A DNA stretch of 27,258 bases, taken from contig CAKRJM010000005.1 in assembly GCA_934351765.1 (NCBI GenBank), positions 1-27,258 on the forward strand, in the 5' to 3' direction. A program made the position numbers and the translations under genes. Shown here piece by piece: positions 13,939 through 25,417 of the stretch (position 1 is its first letter; each line of letters begins with the position of its first letter). The notes beneath the pieces are model-generated. The model made no database searches. It saw nothing but the letters and a program-made list of their open reading frames with translations, and was not told the DNA's origin. The stretch is from an uncultured Lachnospiraceae bacterium (GTDB lineage: Bacteria > Bacillota > Clostridia > Lachnospirales > Lachnospiraceae).

Positions 13939-15000
13939 ATGATGAAAACAAAAATTATACAAATCGATGAAAACAATATCAATAATGCCGCGGCGGAGGA
14001 AGCCGGAAGGATTCTGGCGGAGGGCGGTCTGGTGGCGTTCCCGACGGAAACCGTTTACGGGCTTGGCGCAGACGGCTTAAACGAGACGGCGGCAAGGCGG
14101 ATCTATGCGGCCAAGGGACGCCCGTCGGATAACCCGCTGATCCTTCATATTACGTCCATGGAAGAGCTGGTGCCGCTGGTGCGGGAGATCCCGGAGACAG
14201 CAAAAGCGCTGGCAGAGGCGTTCTGGCCCGGGCCAATGACCATGATCTTTCAGAAAAGCGACCTCGGTCCTTACGGAACGACCGGCGGCCTTGATACCGT
14301 GGCGGTACGGATGCCCAGCCACCCGGTGGCGCGGGCAGTGATAAAGGCGGCGGGAACGCCCATTGCGGCTCCCAGTGCAAACACCTCCGGACGGCCCAGT
14401 CCTACGAAGGCCTCCCATGTGGTTGAGGACATGGACGGAAAGATCGATATGATCGTAGATGGCGGCGAGGTGGGAATCGGTCTGGAGTCGACCATTATTG
14501 ATGTGTCTGAGGATACGCCGACGATCTTACGGCCGGGGTATATTACAAAAGAAATGCTGGAACAGGTTATTGGCGGGGTAGCGCTTGACCGGGCGAGCCT
14601 GGGACAGATGGCGCCGGGGGTTCATCCGAAGGCACCGGGCATGAAATATCGCCATTATGCGCCGAAGGCAGAGCTGACGATTTACCGCGGAAGCGTTCCT
14701 GCGGCGGCAAGAGCCATAAACGAGGCGCTCCGGGCGGCGGCCGCAGAGGGAAAGCGGGCCGGAGTGATCTGTACCGAGGAGTCTGCCGGGCTTTATGAGG
14801 CCCCGGTGAAGAAGATCATCGGAACAAGAACGCAGCCGGAGACCATTGCCCATAATTTATATGATGTGCTCCGGGCCTTTGATGAGGAGGCCGTGGACTG
14901 TATCTTTTCGGAGAGCTTTGATGACAGTCCCTTAAGCGGCGCGATCATGAACCGGCTGACTAAGGCGGCAGGTCATCGGATTATAGAATGTCGGGAGTGA
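13939..15000 (+). CDS. tsaC: L-threonylcarbamoyladenylate synthase (TsaC/Sua5/YwlC)
   Basis: 353 residues: the long Sua5/YwlC form with the YrdC catalytic domain (about 10-210) and a C-terminal Sua5 domain. It makes threonylcarbamoyl-AMP from threonine, bicarbonate and ATP, the first step of the t6A37 modification of ANN-decoding tRNAs. Seen: GGLVAFPTETVYGLGADG, KGRPSDNPLILHI, FWPGPMTMIF, VAVRMPSHPVARAVI, PIAAPSANTSGRPSPT, STIIDVS, the linker motif APGMKYRHYAPKAEL and a terminal SGAIMNRLTKAA. No Shine-Dalgarno sequence precedes the ATG at 13939 (or the next Met at 13942), and the promoter is immediately upstream, consistent with leaderless translation. Four bases separate it from the YwlE-like gene, as in the ywlC-ywlE order of Bacillus. 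Confidence 0.95.
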   Translation: MMKTKIIQIDENNINNAAAEEAGRILAEGGLVAFPTETVYGLGADGLNETAARRIYAAKGRPSDNPLILHITSMEELVPLVREIPETAKALAEAFWPGPMTMIFQKSDLGPYGTTGGLDTVAVRMPSHPVARAVIKAAGTPIAAPSANTSGRPSPTKASHVVEDMDGKIDMIVDGGEVGIGLESTIIDVSEDTPTILRPGYITKEMLEQVIGGVALDRASLGQMAPGVHPKAPGMKYRHYAPKAELTIYRGSVPAAARAINEALRAAAAEGKRAGVICTEESAGLYEAPVKKIIGTRTQPETIAHNLYDVLRAFDEEAVDCIFSESFDDSPLSGAIMNRLTKAAGHRIIECRE

Positions 15001-15004
15001 GGAG

Positions 15005-15457
15005 ATGGGCAGGGTAAAAAAGGTTTTATTTGTCTGTACGGCCAATACCTGTCTCAGCAACATGGCGGCGGCAGTATTTGAGGGTGTCCGCGGAGGACGG
15101 GAGATCCAGGTGGCTTCCAGAGGCCTGGTGGTTCTGTTCCCGGAGCCCATTAACCAGAAAGCAGTGGCGATCTTAAAAAGCCATCAGCTGGAGCTTCTTG
15201 ATGAGGCGGCAAGGCCTTTGACCCGCGAGGATCTGATCCCCGGAACGGTGATCTTGACCATGACCCGCGCGGAGAAGCAGCAGGTAAAGGAATTGTTTCC
15301 GGAGAATCCCAATGTGTTTACCCTTCGGGAATTCACCGGGCAGGAGGGCGATATCACAGAGCCCATGGGCGGCAGTCTGGCCGACTACGGAGCCTGTTAT
15401 GAGCATATAGACCTTCTGGTAAAGGTTGCGGCAGAAATTATTTTTAAGGAGGAGTAG
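15005..15457 (+). CDS. Low-molecular-weight phosphatase homologue (YwlE-like), probably catalytically impaired
   Basis: 150 residues, normal for the family. YwlE-type proteins are protein-arginine phosphatases; others act on phosphotyrosine. The P-loop, normally CTGNTCRSPMAE, reads CTANTCLSNMAA here: the nucleophile Cys11 and Thr15 are kept, but the phosphate-binding Arg is Leu17, Gly is Ala13 and Pro is Asn19. The general-acid loop, normally DPFGGS, reads EPMGGS with Glu119 in place of Asp. The rest of the fold (VASRGL, VILTMTRAEKQQV, VFTLREF) is preserved and the frame is intact. I infer a protein that can fold but is unlikely to be a normal phosphatase. It lies between tsaC and rpiB, five bases after the former, so the position is the conserved ywlE slot. 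Confidence 0.85.
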   Translation: MGRVKKVLFVCTANTCLSNMAAAVFEGVRGGREIQVASRGLVVLFPEPINQKAVAILKSHQLELLDEAARPLTREDLIPGTVILTMTRAEKQQVKELFPENPNVFTLREFTGQEGDITEPMGGSLADYGACYEHIDLLVKVAAEIIFKEE

Positions 15458-15461
15458 AAAC

Positions 15462-15890
15462 ATGATAGCACTTGGCTGTGATCACGGCGGTTATGAATTA
15501 AAACAGGAAGTGATCGCTTATCTGGAGAAAAACGGACTGGAATATAAGGACTTCGGCTGCTACAGCACCGAGGCCGTGGATTATCCGGTTTATGCAAAGC
15601 TGGTGGCGAAAGCCATTCAGAGCGGCGAATGTGAAAAGGGAATCCTGATCTGCGGTACCGGAATCGGAATCTCCATCACCGCAAATAAATTTAAGGGGAT
15701 CCGGGCGGCGCTCTGCTCCGACTGCTTCTCTGCGGAAGCGACAAGACTTCATAATGATGCAAACATCGTTGCCATGGGAGCGCGTGTAGTCGGCCCCGGA
15801 CTGGCGGTCAAGATCATTGATACCTTTTTAAATACACCCTTCTCCGGCGAGGAACGCCATAAGAGAAGGATCGCACAGATCGAGGACTGA
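15462..15890 (+). CDS. rpiB: Ribose 5-phosphate isomerase B
   Basis: 142 residues, RpiB/LacAB family. Interconverts ribulose 5-phosphate and ribose 5-phosphate in the pentose phosphate pathway. Motifs: MIALGCDHGGYELKQ at the start, DFGCYSTEAVDYPVYA, GILICGTGIGISITANKFKG (phosphate and base region), and ALCSDCFSAEATRLHNDANI followed by VAMGARVVG. The active-site Cys of RpiB is seen in LICGTGIG. Start at 15462 is fixed by AAGGAGGAG (15447-15455); the longer frame from 15426 overlaps the preceding gene. Four bases after the YwlE-like stop. Same order as ywlE-rpiB (ywlF) in Bacillus. Confidence 0.95.
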   Translation: MIALGCDHGGYELKQEVIAYLEKNGLEYKDFGCYSTEAVDYPVYAKLVAKAIQSGECEKGILICGTGIGISITANKFKGIRAALCSDCFSAEATRLHNDANIVAMGARVVGPGLAVKIIDTFLNTPFSGEERHKRRIAQIED

Positions 15891-15906
15891 GTCCTCCGGA
15901 GGCAGT

Positions 15907-16395
15907 ATGTCTGGAAAACGACAGGATTATATTTCGTGGGACGAGTATTTCATGGGCGTGGCAGAGCTTTCCGCCATGCGTTCCAAGGATCCGGGGACAC
16001 AGGTGGGCGCCTGTATCGTGAGCCAGGATAACAAGATCCTTTCCATGGGTTACAACGGCTTTCCCAAGGGCTGCCCTGATGATGAGTTCCCCTGGGAGCG
16101 GGAGGGCGCAGACCCCTATGAAACAAAGTATTTTTACAGCACCCACAGCGAGCTCAATGCCATTCTGAATTATCGCGGCGGCAGCCTGGAGGGAAGCAAG
16201 ATCTATGTGACGCTGTTTCCCTGTAACGAATGTGCGAAGGCCATTATCCAGAGTGGTATTAAAACGATTATTTATGCAGATGATAAGTATGCAGATACGG
16301 CGGCCGTGCGGGCGTCCAAGCGGATGCTTCGGTCGGCTGGAATTGAGATCGTCCGGTATCAGCGCTCGGGCAGAAGCTTGAATGTACAGGTATAA
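15907..16395 (+). CDS. comEB: dCMP deaminase, ComEB-like
   Basis: 162 residues, cytidine/deoxycytidylate deaminase family. Deaminates dCMP to dUMP, feeding thymidylate synthesis; ComEB also lies in the competence operon of Bacillus. Zinc site: His and catalytic Glu in HSELNAILNY, Cys pair in FPCNECAKAI. N-terminal SGKRQDYISWDEYFMGVAEL, DPGTQVGACIVSQDNKILSM and GYNGFPKGC are typical. Start at 15907 has CGGAGG seven bases upstream. It follows rpiB by 16 bases and ends just before the atp promoter. A role in general nucleotide supply is more likely than competence given this neighbourhood. Confidence 0.93.
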   Translation: MSGKRQDYISWDEYFMGVAELSAMRSKDPGTQVGACIVSQDNKILSMGYNGFPKGCPDDEFPWEREGADPYETKYFYSTHSELNAILNYRGGSLEGSKIYVTLFPCNECAKAIIQSGIKTIIYADDKYADTAAVRASKRMLRSAGIEIVRYQRSGRSLNVQV

Positions 16396-16436
16396 CCAGT
16401 ATATCAAATTGGTATACAATTGTCATAATTTGTCCA

Positions 16437-16465
16437 TTGAACCGAAATTTTGATGGTGCTATAAT
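16437..16465 (+). promoter_or_regulatory. Main promoter of the atp operon
   Basis: TTGAAC (16437-16442), 17-base spacer and a perfect TATAAT (16460-16465), 18 bases before the atpZ start. An inverted repeat, CAAATT (16405-16410) with AATTTG (16427-16432), lies just upstream and could be regulatory. Confidence 0.8.
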
Positions 16466-16483
16466 CATTGGAATGGTGAAGCC

Positions 16484-16768
16484 ATGAAAAAAAATCACAG
16501 AGAGCTGGTCAAGGCGCTGGGTCTGGTGAGCCAGCTTGGTATTACCATGGTAACTCCGGTTGTCCTTTGTGTGGCGGTCGGAATCTGGATGGATCATAAG
16601 TTTTCCATTCATACGACTCTGATCTGGCTGATCCTGGGAGTCCTGGCGGGCGCAAGAAGTGCCTACCTCATGGCAAAAAAATCGGTAACGCCGGGGGAAG
16701 AGGAAACGCTGGAGCAGGAGCTGCGGGAAAAGGACAAGAAGAAAAAAGGAGAGAAACAGGATGCTTAG
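16484..16768 (+). CDS. atpZ: ATP synthase accessory protein AtpZ/AtpI-like
   Basis: 94 residues. Small two-helix membrane protein of the F0F1-ATPase-associated AtpZ family, which in alkaliphilic Bacillus has been linked to Mg2+/Ca2+ supply and c-ring assembly together with AtpI. Seen: ELVKALGLVSQLGITMVTPV with a first membrane segment (about 15-38), a short VGIWMDHKF turn, a second segment (about 46-64) and a strongly charged tail rich in Glu and Lys. First gene of the atp operon, 18 bases after the -10 element; its ribosome-binding site (GGTGAAG) is weak. Its last eight bases overlap atpI. Confidence 0.8.
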   Translation: MKKNHRELVKALGLVSQLGITMVTPVVLCVAVGIWMDHKFSIHTTLIWLILGVLAGARSAYLMAKKSVTPGEEETLEQELREKDKKKKGEKQDA

Positions 16769-17174
16769 ATACACAGGCCGGGTGGTAAGGGAGGTCCTTC
16801 TGGGGATTCTGCTCTGGGGAGTCATCGGAACCATCGCGGTGCTGATCTTATGGGGCTTCCGTGACGGAGTCCTTCCCGGCTTTCTTCTCGGAACTGCCAT
16901 GGCGGCAGCTTATTTTGTCCATATGAGCATAACTCTGGAAACCTCCGTTGATATGATGGAGGAGGGTGCTGCGAAAAACCACGCCATGCGTGCCTGGATC
17001 ATCCGGGTGGCAGTCGGTGCGGTGATTCTTATTTTAGCCTGGAGATCCGGCTGGTTTCATATGCTGGCGATCCTGGCGGGTCTGTTTACCCTGAAGCTGG
17101 GGGTATATACAAGGCCGTTTATTCATAAGGCTTTCTGCCGGTTCGGGAAAGACGAGCCTGAGGCTGAAAGATAG
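16761..17174 (+). CDS. atpI: ATP synthase subunit I (AtpI family)
   Basis: 137 residues with four predicted membrane helices (about 12-32, 35-56, 74-91, 95-112). AtpI proteins assist assembly of the c-ring. Recognisable: LLGILLWGVIGTIAVLILWG and VLPGFLLGTAMAAAYFVHMS. Sequence conservation in this family is poor, so the call rests on size, topology and position between atpZ and atpB. The start overlaps atpZ by eight bases, with AAAGGAGAG upstream inside atpZ. Confidence 0.75.
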   Translation: MLRYTGRVVREVLLGILLWGVIGTIAVLILWGFRDGVLPGFLLGTAMAAAYFVHMSITLETSVDMMEEGAAKNHAMRAWIIRVAVGAVILILAWRSGWFHMLAILAGLFTLKLGVYTRPFIHKAFCRFGKDEPEAER

Positions 17175-17210
17175 ATGCACAACCTACTTCAATGAGAAAG
17201 GGGTGAGAGC

Positions 17211-17906
17211 ATGAGAATGATTTTATGTGAAGCGGATTTCGCGATTCACGGACTGGTGAGCTACCAGCTGTTTGGTCATACGTTCTGGCTGACAACGACC
17301 CATATCTCCATGATCATTGTGACCGTGGTACTTTTAATCTTTGCATTTGCAGCTAACCGCTGCATGAAGAAGGCAAAGGAAGTTCCCACCGGATTTCAGA
17401 ATGTGGTGGAGACCATTGTGGAAATGCTGGACAAAATGGTCAGGACAAATATGAAACAGCCGAAGAAATTCATGAATTATCTGGGAACGCTGTTTCTGTT
17501 CATCCTGATCTGTAACTTATCCGGTCTGCTGGGCCTTCGGGGGCCGACCGCGGATTACGGCGTTACGCTCTGTCTGGGTCTGATCACGTTTTTCATGATC
17601 CAGTACAACGGGATCAAATGCCAGGGCTTCGGCCTTGTCAAGGGTCTGTTTGAGCCGATCCCGCTGTTTTTCCCGATCAACCTGATCGGCGAGATCGCAA
17701 CACCGATATCATTGTCATTGCGTCTGTTTGCCAATATGCTGGCCGGAACCATCATAATGGCATTGTGGTATGGAATCATACCGGTAGTGATTGCAAAGCT
17801 GGGTATTCCGGCGTTTCTGCACGCCTATCTGGATCTGTTTTCCGGCTGTATCCAGACCTATGTATTCTGCATGCTGACCATGGTTTATGTGGATGATAAG
17901 ATGTAG
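17211..17906 (+). CDS. atpB: ATP synthase F0 subunit a
   Basis: 231 residues, five to six membrane helices. Subunit a forms the two half-channels by which ions reach the c-ring. The essential Arg is in IATPISLSLRLFANMLAGTI (about residue 170), and PLFFPINLIGEIATPIS precedes it; the C-terminal helix is YLDLFSGCIQTYVFCMLTMV. Start at 17211 preceded by AAAGGGGTGAG. The family does not clearly separate Na+ from H+ use by this subunit; the c subunit is more telling here. Confidence 0.95.
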   Translation: MRMILCEADFAIHGLVSYQLFGHTFWLTTTHISMIIVTVVLLIFAFAANRCMKKAKEVPTGFQNVVETIVEMLDKMVRTNMKQPKKFMNYLGTLFLFILICNLSGLLGLRGPTADYGVTLCLGLITFFMIQYNGIKCQGFGLVKGLFEPIPLFFPINLIGEIATPISLSLRLFANMLAGTIIMALWYGIIPVVIAKLGIPAFLHAYLDLFSGCIQTYVFCMLTMVYVDDKM

Positions 17907-17930
17907 AAAACGGAACCCGGAAGGTTATGA

Positions 17931-18212
<282 letters not shown>

Positions 18213-18249
18213 ATAGCAGAGACTGTATATTAAGAAAGGAGGCAGAACA

Positions 18250-18800
18250 TTGGGAACCATAATGGCAGCAGGAAACATGCTGATCGCCAGCGGGGATTAT
18301 GAACGGATCCTCGGGCTGGATCCCCAGCTGATCCATGATGCGGTCCTGCTCGGGATCAATATCTTTATCCTGTTTTTTGCCTTATCCTATCTGCTTTTCA
18401 ATCCGGTCCGGAGTATGCTGGAAAAGCGTACCGAGAAGATCAAGGATGAACTGGAAAGTGCTGCTGCGGATCAGAAAACGGCAGCCGGCTTAAAGACCGA
18501 ATACGAAGCAAAGTTAAAAGAGGTCGATAAGGAGGCTGAGGCGATTCTTTCGGATGCAAGAAAGAAGGCGGCAAAGCGGCAGGAGGAGATCATCGAGGAG
18601 GCCAAGGCTGAGTCTGCACGGATCATCGAGCAGGCGGGCCGTGAGGCAGAGCTGGAGAAGAAGAAGGCTCTTGACGAGATGAAACAGGAAATGATCGCCA
18701 TTGCATCCATGATGGCAGGCAAGGCGGTCGCAGCGTCCATGAATGAGAAGACACAGAGTGAGCTGATCGACAGGACGTTAAAGGAAATAGGTGAGGAAAC

Positions 18801-18813
<13 letters not shown>
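18250..18813 (+). CDS. atpF: ATP synthase F0 subunit b
   Basis: 187 residues. One membrane helix near the N-terminus (about 32-52, LLGINIFILFFALSYLLF) and a long charged, coiled-coil helix that forms the peripheral stalk (about 60-170). The initiation codon is TTG at 18250: AGGAGG (18237-18242) is seven bases before it and 19 before the next ATG at 18262. Only 37 bases follow atpE. Its last 13 bases overlap the start of atpH, so the two are translationally coupled. Confidence 0.93.
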
Positions 18814-20890
<2,077 letters not shown>

Positions 20891-20894
20891 TCCT

Positions 20895-21761
20895 ATGGCG
20901 ACAATGCGCGAAATCAAGAGAAGAAAGGCCAGTATCCAGAGCACCCAGCAGATCACCAATGCCATGAAGCTGGTGTCTACGGTGAAGCTGCAGAAGTCCA
21001 GAGCCAAGGCGGAAAATACCCGCCCGTACTTTGATGTGACCTATGCGACTGTGTGCTCCATTCTGGCCCATACTCAGAACCTGCGCCACCCTTATCTCAT
21101 CAAGGGCGCCTCGGAAAAACAGGCGGTCATTGCCATTACCTCCAACAGAGGTCTGGCAGGCGGCTATAATTCCAATATCGTGAAGGCTGTCATGGGAGGA
21201 ATCCGTCCGGAGAGAGCAAGTCTTTATGCCATTGGACGGAAGGGAAAGGATGCCCTGACCCGCCGTGGCTTTGCCCTGACGGAGGATTATTCCGATGTGA
21301 TCGAGGAGCCGTCCTATGCAGACGCAGCCGCCATCGGAAAGCAGGTTCTGGAGGCCTATAAAAAGGGCGAAGTGGGAGAGATCTATCTTGCCTACACCTC
21401 CTTTAAAAATACGGTGAGCCATGAACCGAAGCTGATCAAGCTTCTTCCCATAGAGCTTTCGGATGAGGAGATCCAGTCCGGCCAGACAAAGGCCGACGGA
21501 GACTGCCCGATGAATTTTGACGGAGATGAGGACGAGGTTCTGGATGCCCTGATCCCCGGCTATGTATACAACCTGATTTATGGCGGTATGCTGGAATCGA
21601 TCGCCAGCGAAAACGGAGCCAGAATGCAGGCCATGGATTCTGCGACCAGCAATGCGGAGGAGATGATCGACAAGCTTTCCCTCCAGTACAACCGTGCAAG
21701 ACAGTCTTCCATTACCCAGGAGCTGACGGAGATCATTGCAGGTGCAGATGCGCTGGATTAA
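20895..21761 (+). CDS. atpG: ATP synthase F1 subunit gamma
   Basis: 288 residues, full length. Central rotor shaft. N-terminal helix MATMREIKRRKASIQSTQQI followed by TNAMKLVST, the conserved ITSNRGLAGGYNSNI, and the C-terminal helix MQAMDSATSNAEEMIDKLSL with YNRARQSSITQELTEI. Starts four bases after atpA. An acidic insert near residues 195-210 (QTKADGDCPMNFDGDEDEV) is somewhat longer than in the best known homologues. Confidence 0.97.
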   Translation: MATMREIKRRKASIQSTQQITNAMKLVSTVKLQKSRAKAENTRPYFDVTYATVCSILAHTQNLRHPYLIKGASEKQAVIAITSNRGLAGGYNSNIVKAVMGGIRPERASLYAIGRKGKDALTRRGFALTEDYSDVIEEPSYADAAAIGKQVLEAYKKGEVGEIYLAYTSFKNTVSHEPKLIKLLPIELSDEEIQSGQTKADGDCPMNFDGDEDEVLDALIPGYVYNLIYGGMLESIASENGARMQAMDSATSNAEEMIDKLSLQYNRARQSSITQELTEIIAGADALD

Positions 21762-21786
21762 CAAAGGCGCAAGGAAAAAATTATAA

Positions 21787-23193
<1,407 letters not shown>

Positions 23194-23205
23194 GGGGGTG
23201 TTCAG

Positions 23206-23613
23206 GTGGCGGAAGAAAAAGTATTTGATCTGGAAGTGATCACTCCGGACAGAGTATTCTGTCGGGAAAAGGCTGTGATGGTGGAGATGAATACCAAGGA
23301 GGGACAGCTCGGTATCTATAAGGAGCATGTTCCCACCACCTGTATCCTCTCCCCCGGAGTTCTGACGATCCATCTTGGCGGCGGCGAGACGAAAAAAGCG
23401 GCGCTCCACGGCGGATTTGCAGAGATTATGAAGGATAAAGTAACCGTGCTTGCCGAGGCCGCGGAGTGGCCCGACGAGATTGATGTGAACCGGGCACAGG
23501 CCGCCAAGGAGCGTGCTGAGAGCCGAATCCAGGGACATGCTGAGAATGTGGATATTGCCAGAGCCGAAATGGCACTGCGCAGAGCACTGACACGTCTGAA
23601 GACGGTTAAATAA
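23206..23613 (+). CDS. atpC: ATP synthase F1 subunit epsilon
   Basis: 135 residues. N-terminal beta-sandwich (FDLEVITPDRVFCREKAVMV, then EGQLGIYKEHVPTT and a LHGGFAEIMKDKVTVLAEAA stretch) and a C-terminal helical hairpin (about 90-133) that can inhibit ATP hydrolysis. The start codon is GTG at 23206, with AAGGGGGTG upstream. Last gene of the atp operon; a hairpin follows 32 bases later. Confidence 0.95.
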   Translation: MAEEKVFDLEVITPDRVFCREKAVMVEMNTKEGQLGIYKEHVPTTCILSPGVLTIHLGGGETKKAALHGGFAEIMKDKVTVLAEAAEWPDEIDVNRAQAAKERAESRIQGHAENVDIARAEMALRRALTRLKTVK

Positions 23614-23645
23614 ATCTTCAAAAGAAAGCAGAAATCGTAAGAAAG

Positions 23646-23696
23646 CGGGAAGCGCAGATCCGGATAGATTACCTCTTCGGGCTGTACTTCCCGTTT
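23646..23696 (+). terminator. Hairpin after atpC, probable weak terminator
   Basis: CGGGAAG (23646-23652) pairs with CTTCCCG (23687-23693), with inner pairs CAG/CTG and CCG/CGG, then only three T. The short T-run makes partial read-through into nth likely. Confidence 0.5.
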
Positions 23697-23749
23697 GATA
23701 TGGGCCATAACGGATCGGCCTTCTGAAATTTTACAAAGGAGACAAAGCC

Positions 23750-24421
23750 ATGACGAAACAGGAACTTGCCATTGAGGTGATCAGGCGGCTGGAAAAGGAA
23801 TATCCCGATGCAGACTGTACGCTGGACTATAACGAAGCCTGGAAGCTTCTGGTAAGCGTCCGGCTGGCAGCGCAGTGTACCGATGCGCGGGTCAATGTGG
23901 TGGTGGAAGACTTATATAAGAAGTTTCCCAACGTGGATGCCCTGGCGGCAGCGTCTCCGGAGGAGATTGAAAGGATCATCCGTCCCTGCGGGCTGGGAAA
24001 GAGCAAGGCGCGGGATATCAGTGCCTGCATGCGGATGCTGAAGGAGGACTATGGCGGAAAGGTGCCGGAGGATTTTGAGGCTCTCTTAAAGCTGCCCGGG
24101 GTGGGCAGAAAAAGTGCAAACCTGATCATGGGTGATGTGTTCGGAAAGCCGGCCATCGTCACCGATACCCACTGTATCCGTCTCTGTAACCGCATCGGCC
24201 TGGTGGACGGGATCAAGGATCCTAAAAAAGTAGAAATGGCATTGTGGAAGATCATTCCGCCGGAAAAGGGCAGCGATTTCTGCCACCGGCTGGTGAACCA
24301 CGGAAGAGAAGTCTGTACGGCGCGGACAACACCTCACTGTGAGCGGTGCTGTCTTGCCGATATCTGCAGATATGCACAGGAAGAAAAATCAGGGAAAACG
24401 GAGAAGCAGGATGGAGCTTGA
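23750..24421 (+). CDS. nth: Endonuclease III (DNA glycosylase/AP lyase)
   Basis: 223 residues. Removes oxidised pyrimidines and nicks abasic sites in base excision repair. Helix-hairpin-helix LLKLPGVGRKSANLIMG with the catalytic Lys (about residue 120), the catalytic Asp in VTDTHCIRLCNRIG, and a C-terminal four-Cys cluster in CTARTTPHCERCCLADIC. The first Cys spacing is seven residues where the E. coli pattern (CX6CX2CX5C) has six; the other spacings are kept, so a [4Fe-4S] cluster is still likely. Start has AAAGGAG upstream. Its stop overlaps the start of the following regulator by 11 bases. Confidence 0.95.
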   Translation: MTKQELAIEVIRRLEKEYPDADCTLDYNEAWKLLVSVRLAAQCTDARVNVVVEDLYKKFPNVDALAAASPEEIERIIRPCGLGKSKARDISACMRMLKEDYGGKVPEDFEALLKLPGVGRKSANLIMGDVFGKPAIVTDTHCIRLCNRIGLVDGIKDPKKVEMALWKIIPPEKGSDFCHRLVNHGREVCTARTTPHCERCCLADICRYAQEEKSGKTEKQDGA

Positions 24422-25127
24422 GATGTTCAGTAAAATAACAGGTGAACGGGCCGTTGATGAGATCTTGGATCAGATCATTGAAAAGATCCGGAACGGGACA
24501 CTGAAAAAGGGAGATGCGCTTCCGTCGGAGCGTACCATGGCCCAGCTTCTCGGTGTATCGAGACCGCTGGTGCGGGAGGCACTCCGCTCACTGGAATTTA
24601 TGGGAGTTGTGACCTCGGTACGGGGCGGCGCCAATTATATTTCCGAGGATCTGGACAACTGTCTGATCCGTCCGCTCTCTACCCTGTTCCGCCTGAAAAA
24701 CAGCAGCGCCCGCCAGACCCAGCAGCTGCGCGCCGCCCTGGAGCGGGAGACGGCCTGTCTGGCTGCGGAAAACTGCAGTGAGGTAGAGGCGGCAGAGCTT
24801 CAGCTGATCCTGGCGAAGCTGGATGCGTCCGATGACGAGAAAATGCGCGCCAATCTGGACCGTGATCTTCATATCCGGATCGGCCAGATCGCCGGAAATC
24901 CTATGATTTTCAGTGTCATCAGTGCTTCCAACCAGCTCATTGAAAATATGATCACCGGAATCCGCGCCCATATCATGAAAAAGAAAAATTCCAGTGCCGA
25001 TGTGGATGAACAGCACCGCCGCCTGGTAGCCGCCATTGTATCCCATCAGCCGGAGGCGGCAAGAGCCTGTATGGAGGAGCATATGAAGAGCATAGCTGCG
25101 TACATCGAAGAGATGGAAGCGGAATAA
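24411..25127 (+). CDS. GntR-family transcriptional regulator, FadR subfamily
   Basis: 238 residues from 24411. N-terminal winged helix (IIEKIRNGTLKKGDALPSER, TMAQLLGVSRPLVREALRSL, then FMGVVTSVRGGANYIS) and a C-terminal FCD domain with helical metal- or ligand-binding pattern (LRAALERETACLAAENCSEV, LDRDLHIRIGQIAGNPMIFS, DEQHRRLVAAIVSHQPEAAR). FadR-type regulators usually sense organic acids or sugars acids; the ligand here is unknown. Start 24411 has GGAG about eight bases upstream; 24423 is a close alternative with GGAG six bases before it. Overlaps nth by 11 bases, so they share a transcript although no functional link is evident. Confidence 0.88.
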   Translation: MELEMFSKITGERAVDEILDQIIEKIRNGTLKKGDALPSERTMAQLLGVSRPLVREALRSLEFMGVVTSVRGGANYISEDLDNCLIRPLSTLFRLKNSSARQTQQLRAALERETACLAAENCSEVEAAELQLILAKLDASDDEKMRANLDRDLHIRIGQIAGNPMIFSVISASNQLIENMITGIRAHIMKKKNSSADVDEQHRRLVAAIVSHQPEAARACMEEHMKSIAAYIEEMEAE

Positions 25128-25133
25128 CAGGCT

Positions 25134-25157
25134 GCGCCCGGAAATATTTCCGGGCGC
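25134..25157. terminator. Perfect 24-base palindrome after the GntR-type gene
   Basis: GCGCCCGGAAAT and ATTTCCGGGCGC form an uninterrupted inverted repeat starting six bases after the stop codon. In RNA it would give a stem of about ten pairs with a tiny loop. There is no T-run, only TAAATATATATT, so termination is likely but not certain. Confidence 0.55.
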
Positions 25158-25302
25158 TAAATATATATTGCATAAAAAACAGAAGTGTGATATAGTGATA
25201 AAAATGATTCGCGGGAATCTCATTCTGAGATCTCGTTTCCAGGTCGTTCGACCAAACTATTCCAGAAGCAAAAAACAGAATAAATTCAGGGAAAAGCCGG
25301 AA

Positions 25303-25331
25303 TTGTTTTTTTGCGGTTTTCTGGTTATAAT
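25303..25331 (+). promoter_or_regulatory. Promoter of the Rpn-like gene
   Basis: TTGTTT (25303-25308), 17-base spacer, TATAAT (25326-25331), 86 bases before the start codon. Upstream lie two short palindromes, ATCTCA-TTC-TGAGAT (25217-25231) and GGTCG-TT-CGACC (25242-25253), of unknown meaning. Confidence 0.6.
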
Positions 25332-25417
25332 GGAGAAAAAGAACGGTTTCAAAAGACTTGTTACTGCCAGTAAACCTCCATTGCACAGAATGTTCCCTGA
25401 AAGAGAGGAGCAGGTGC

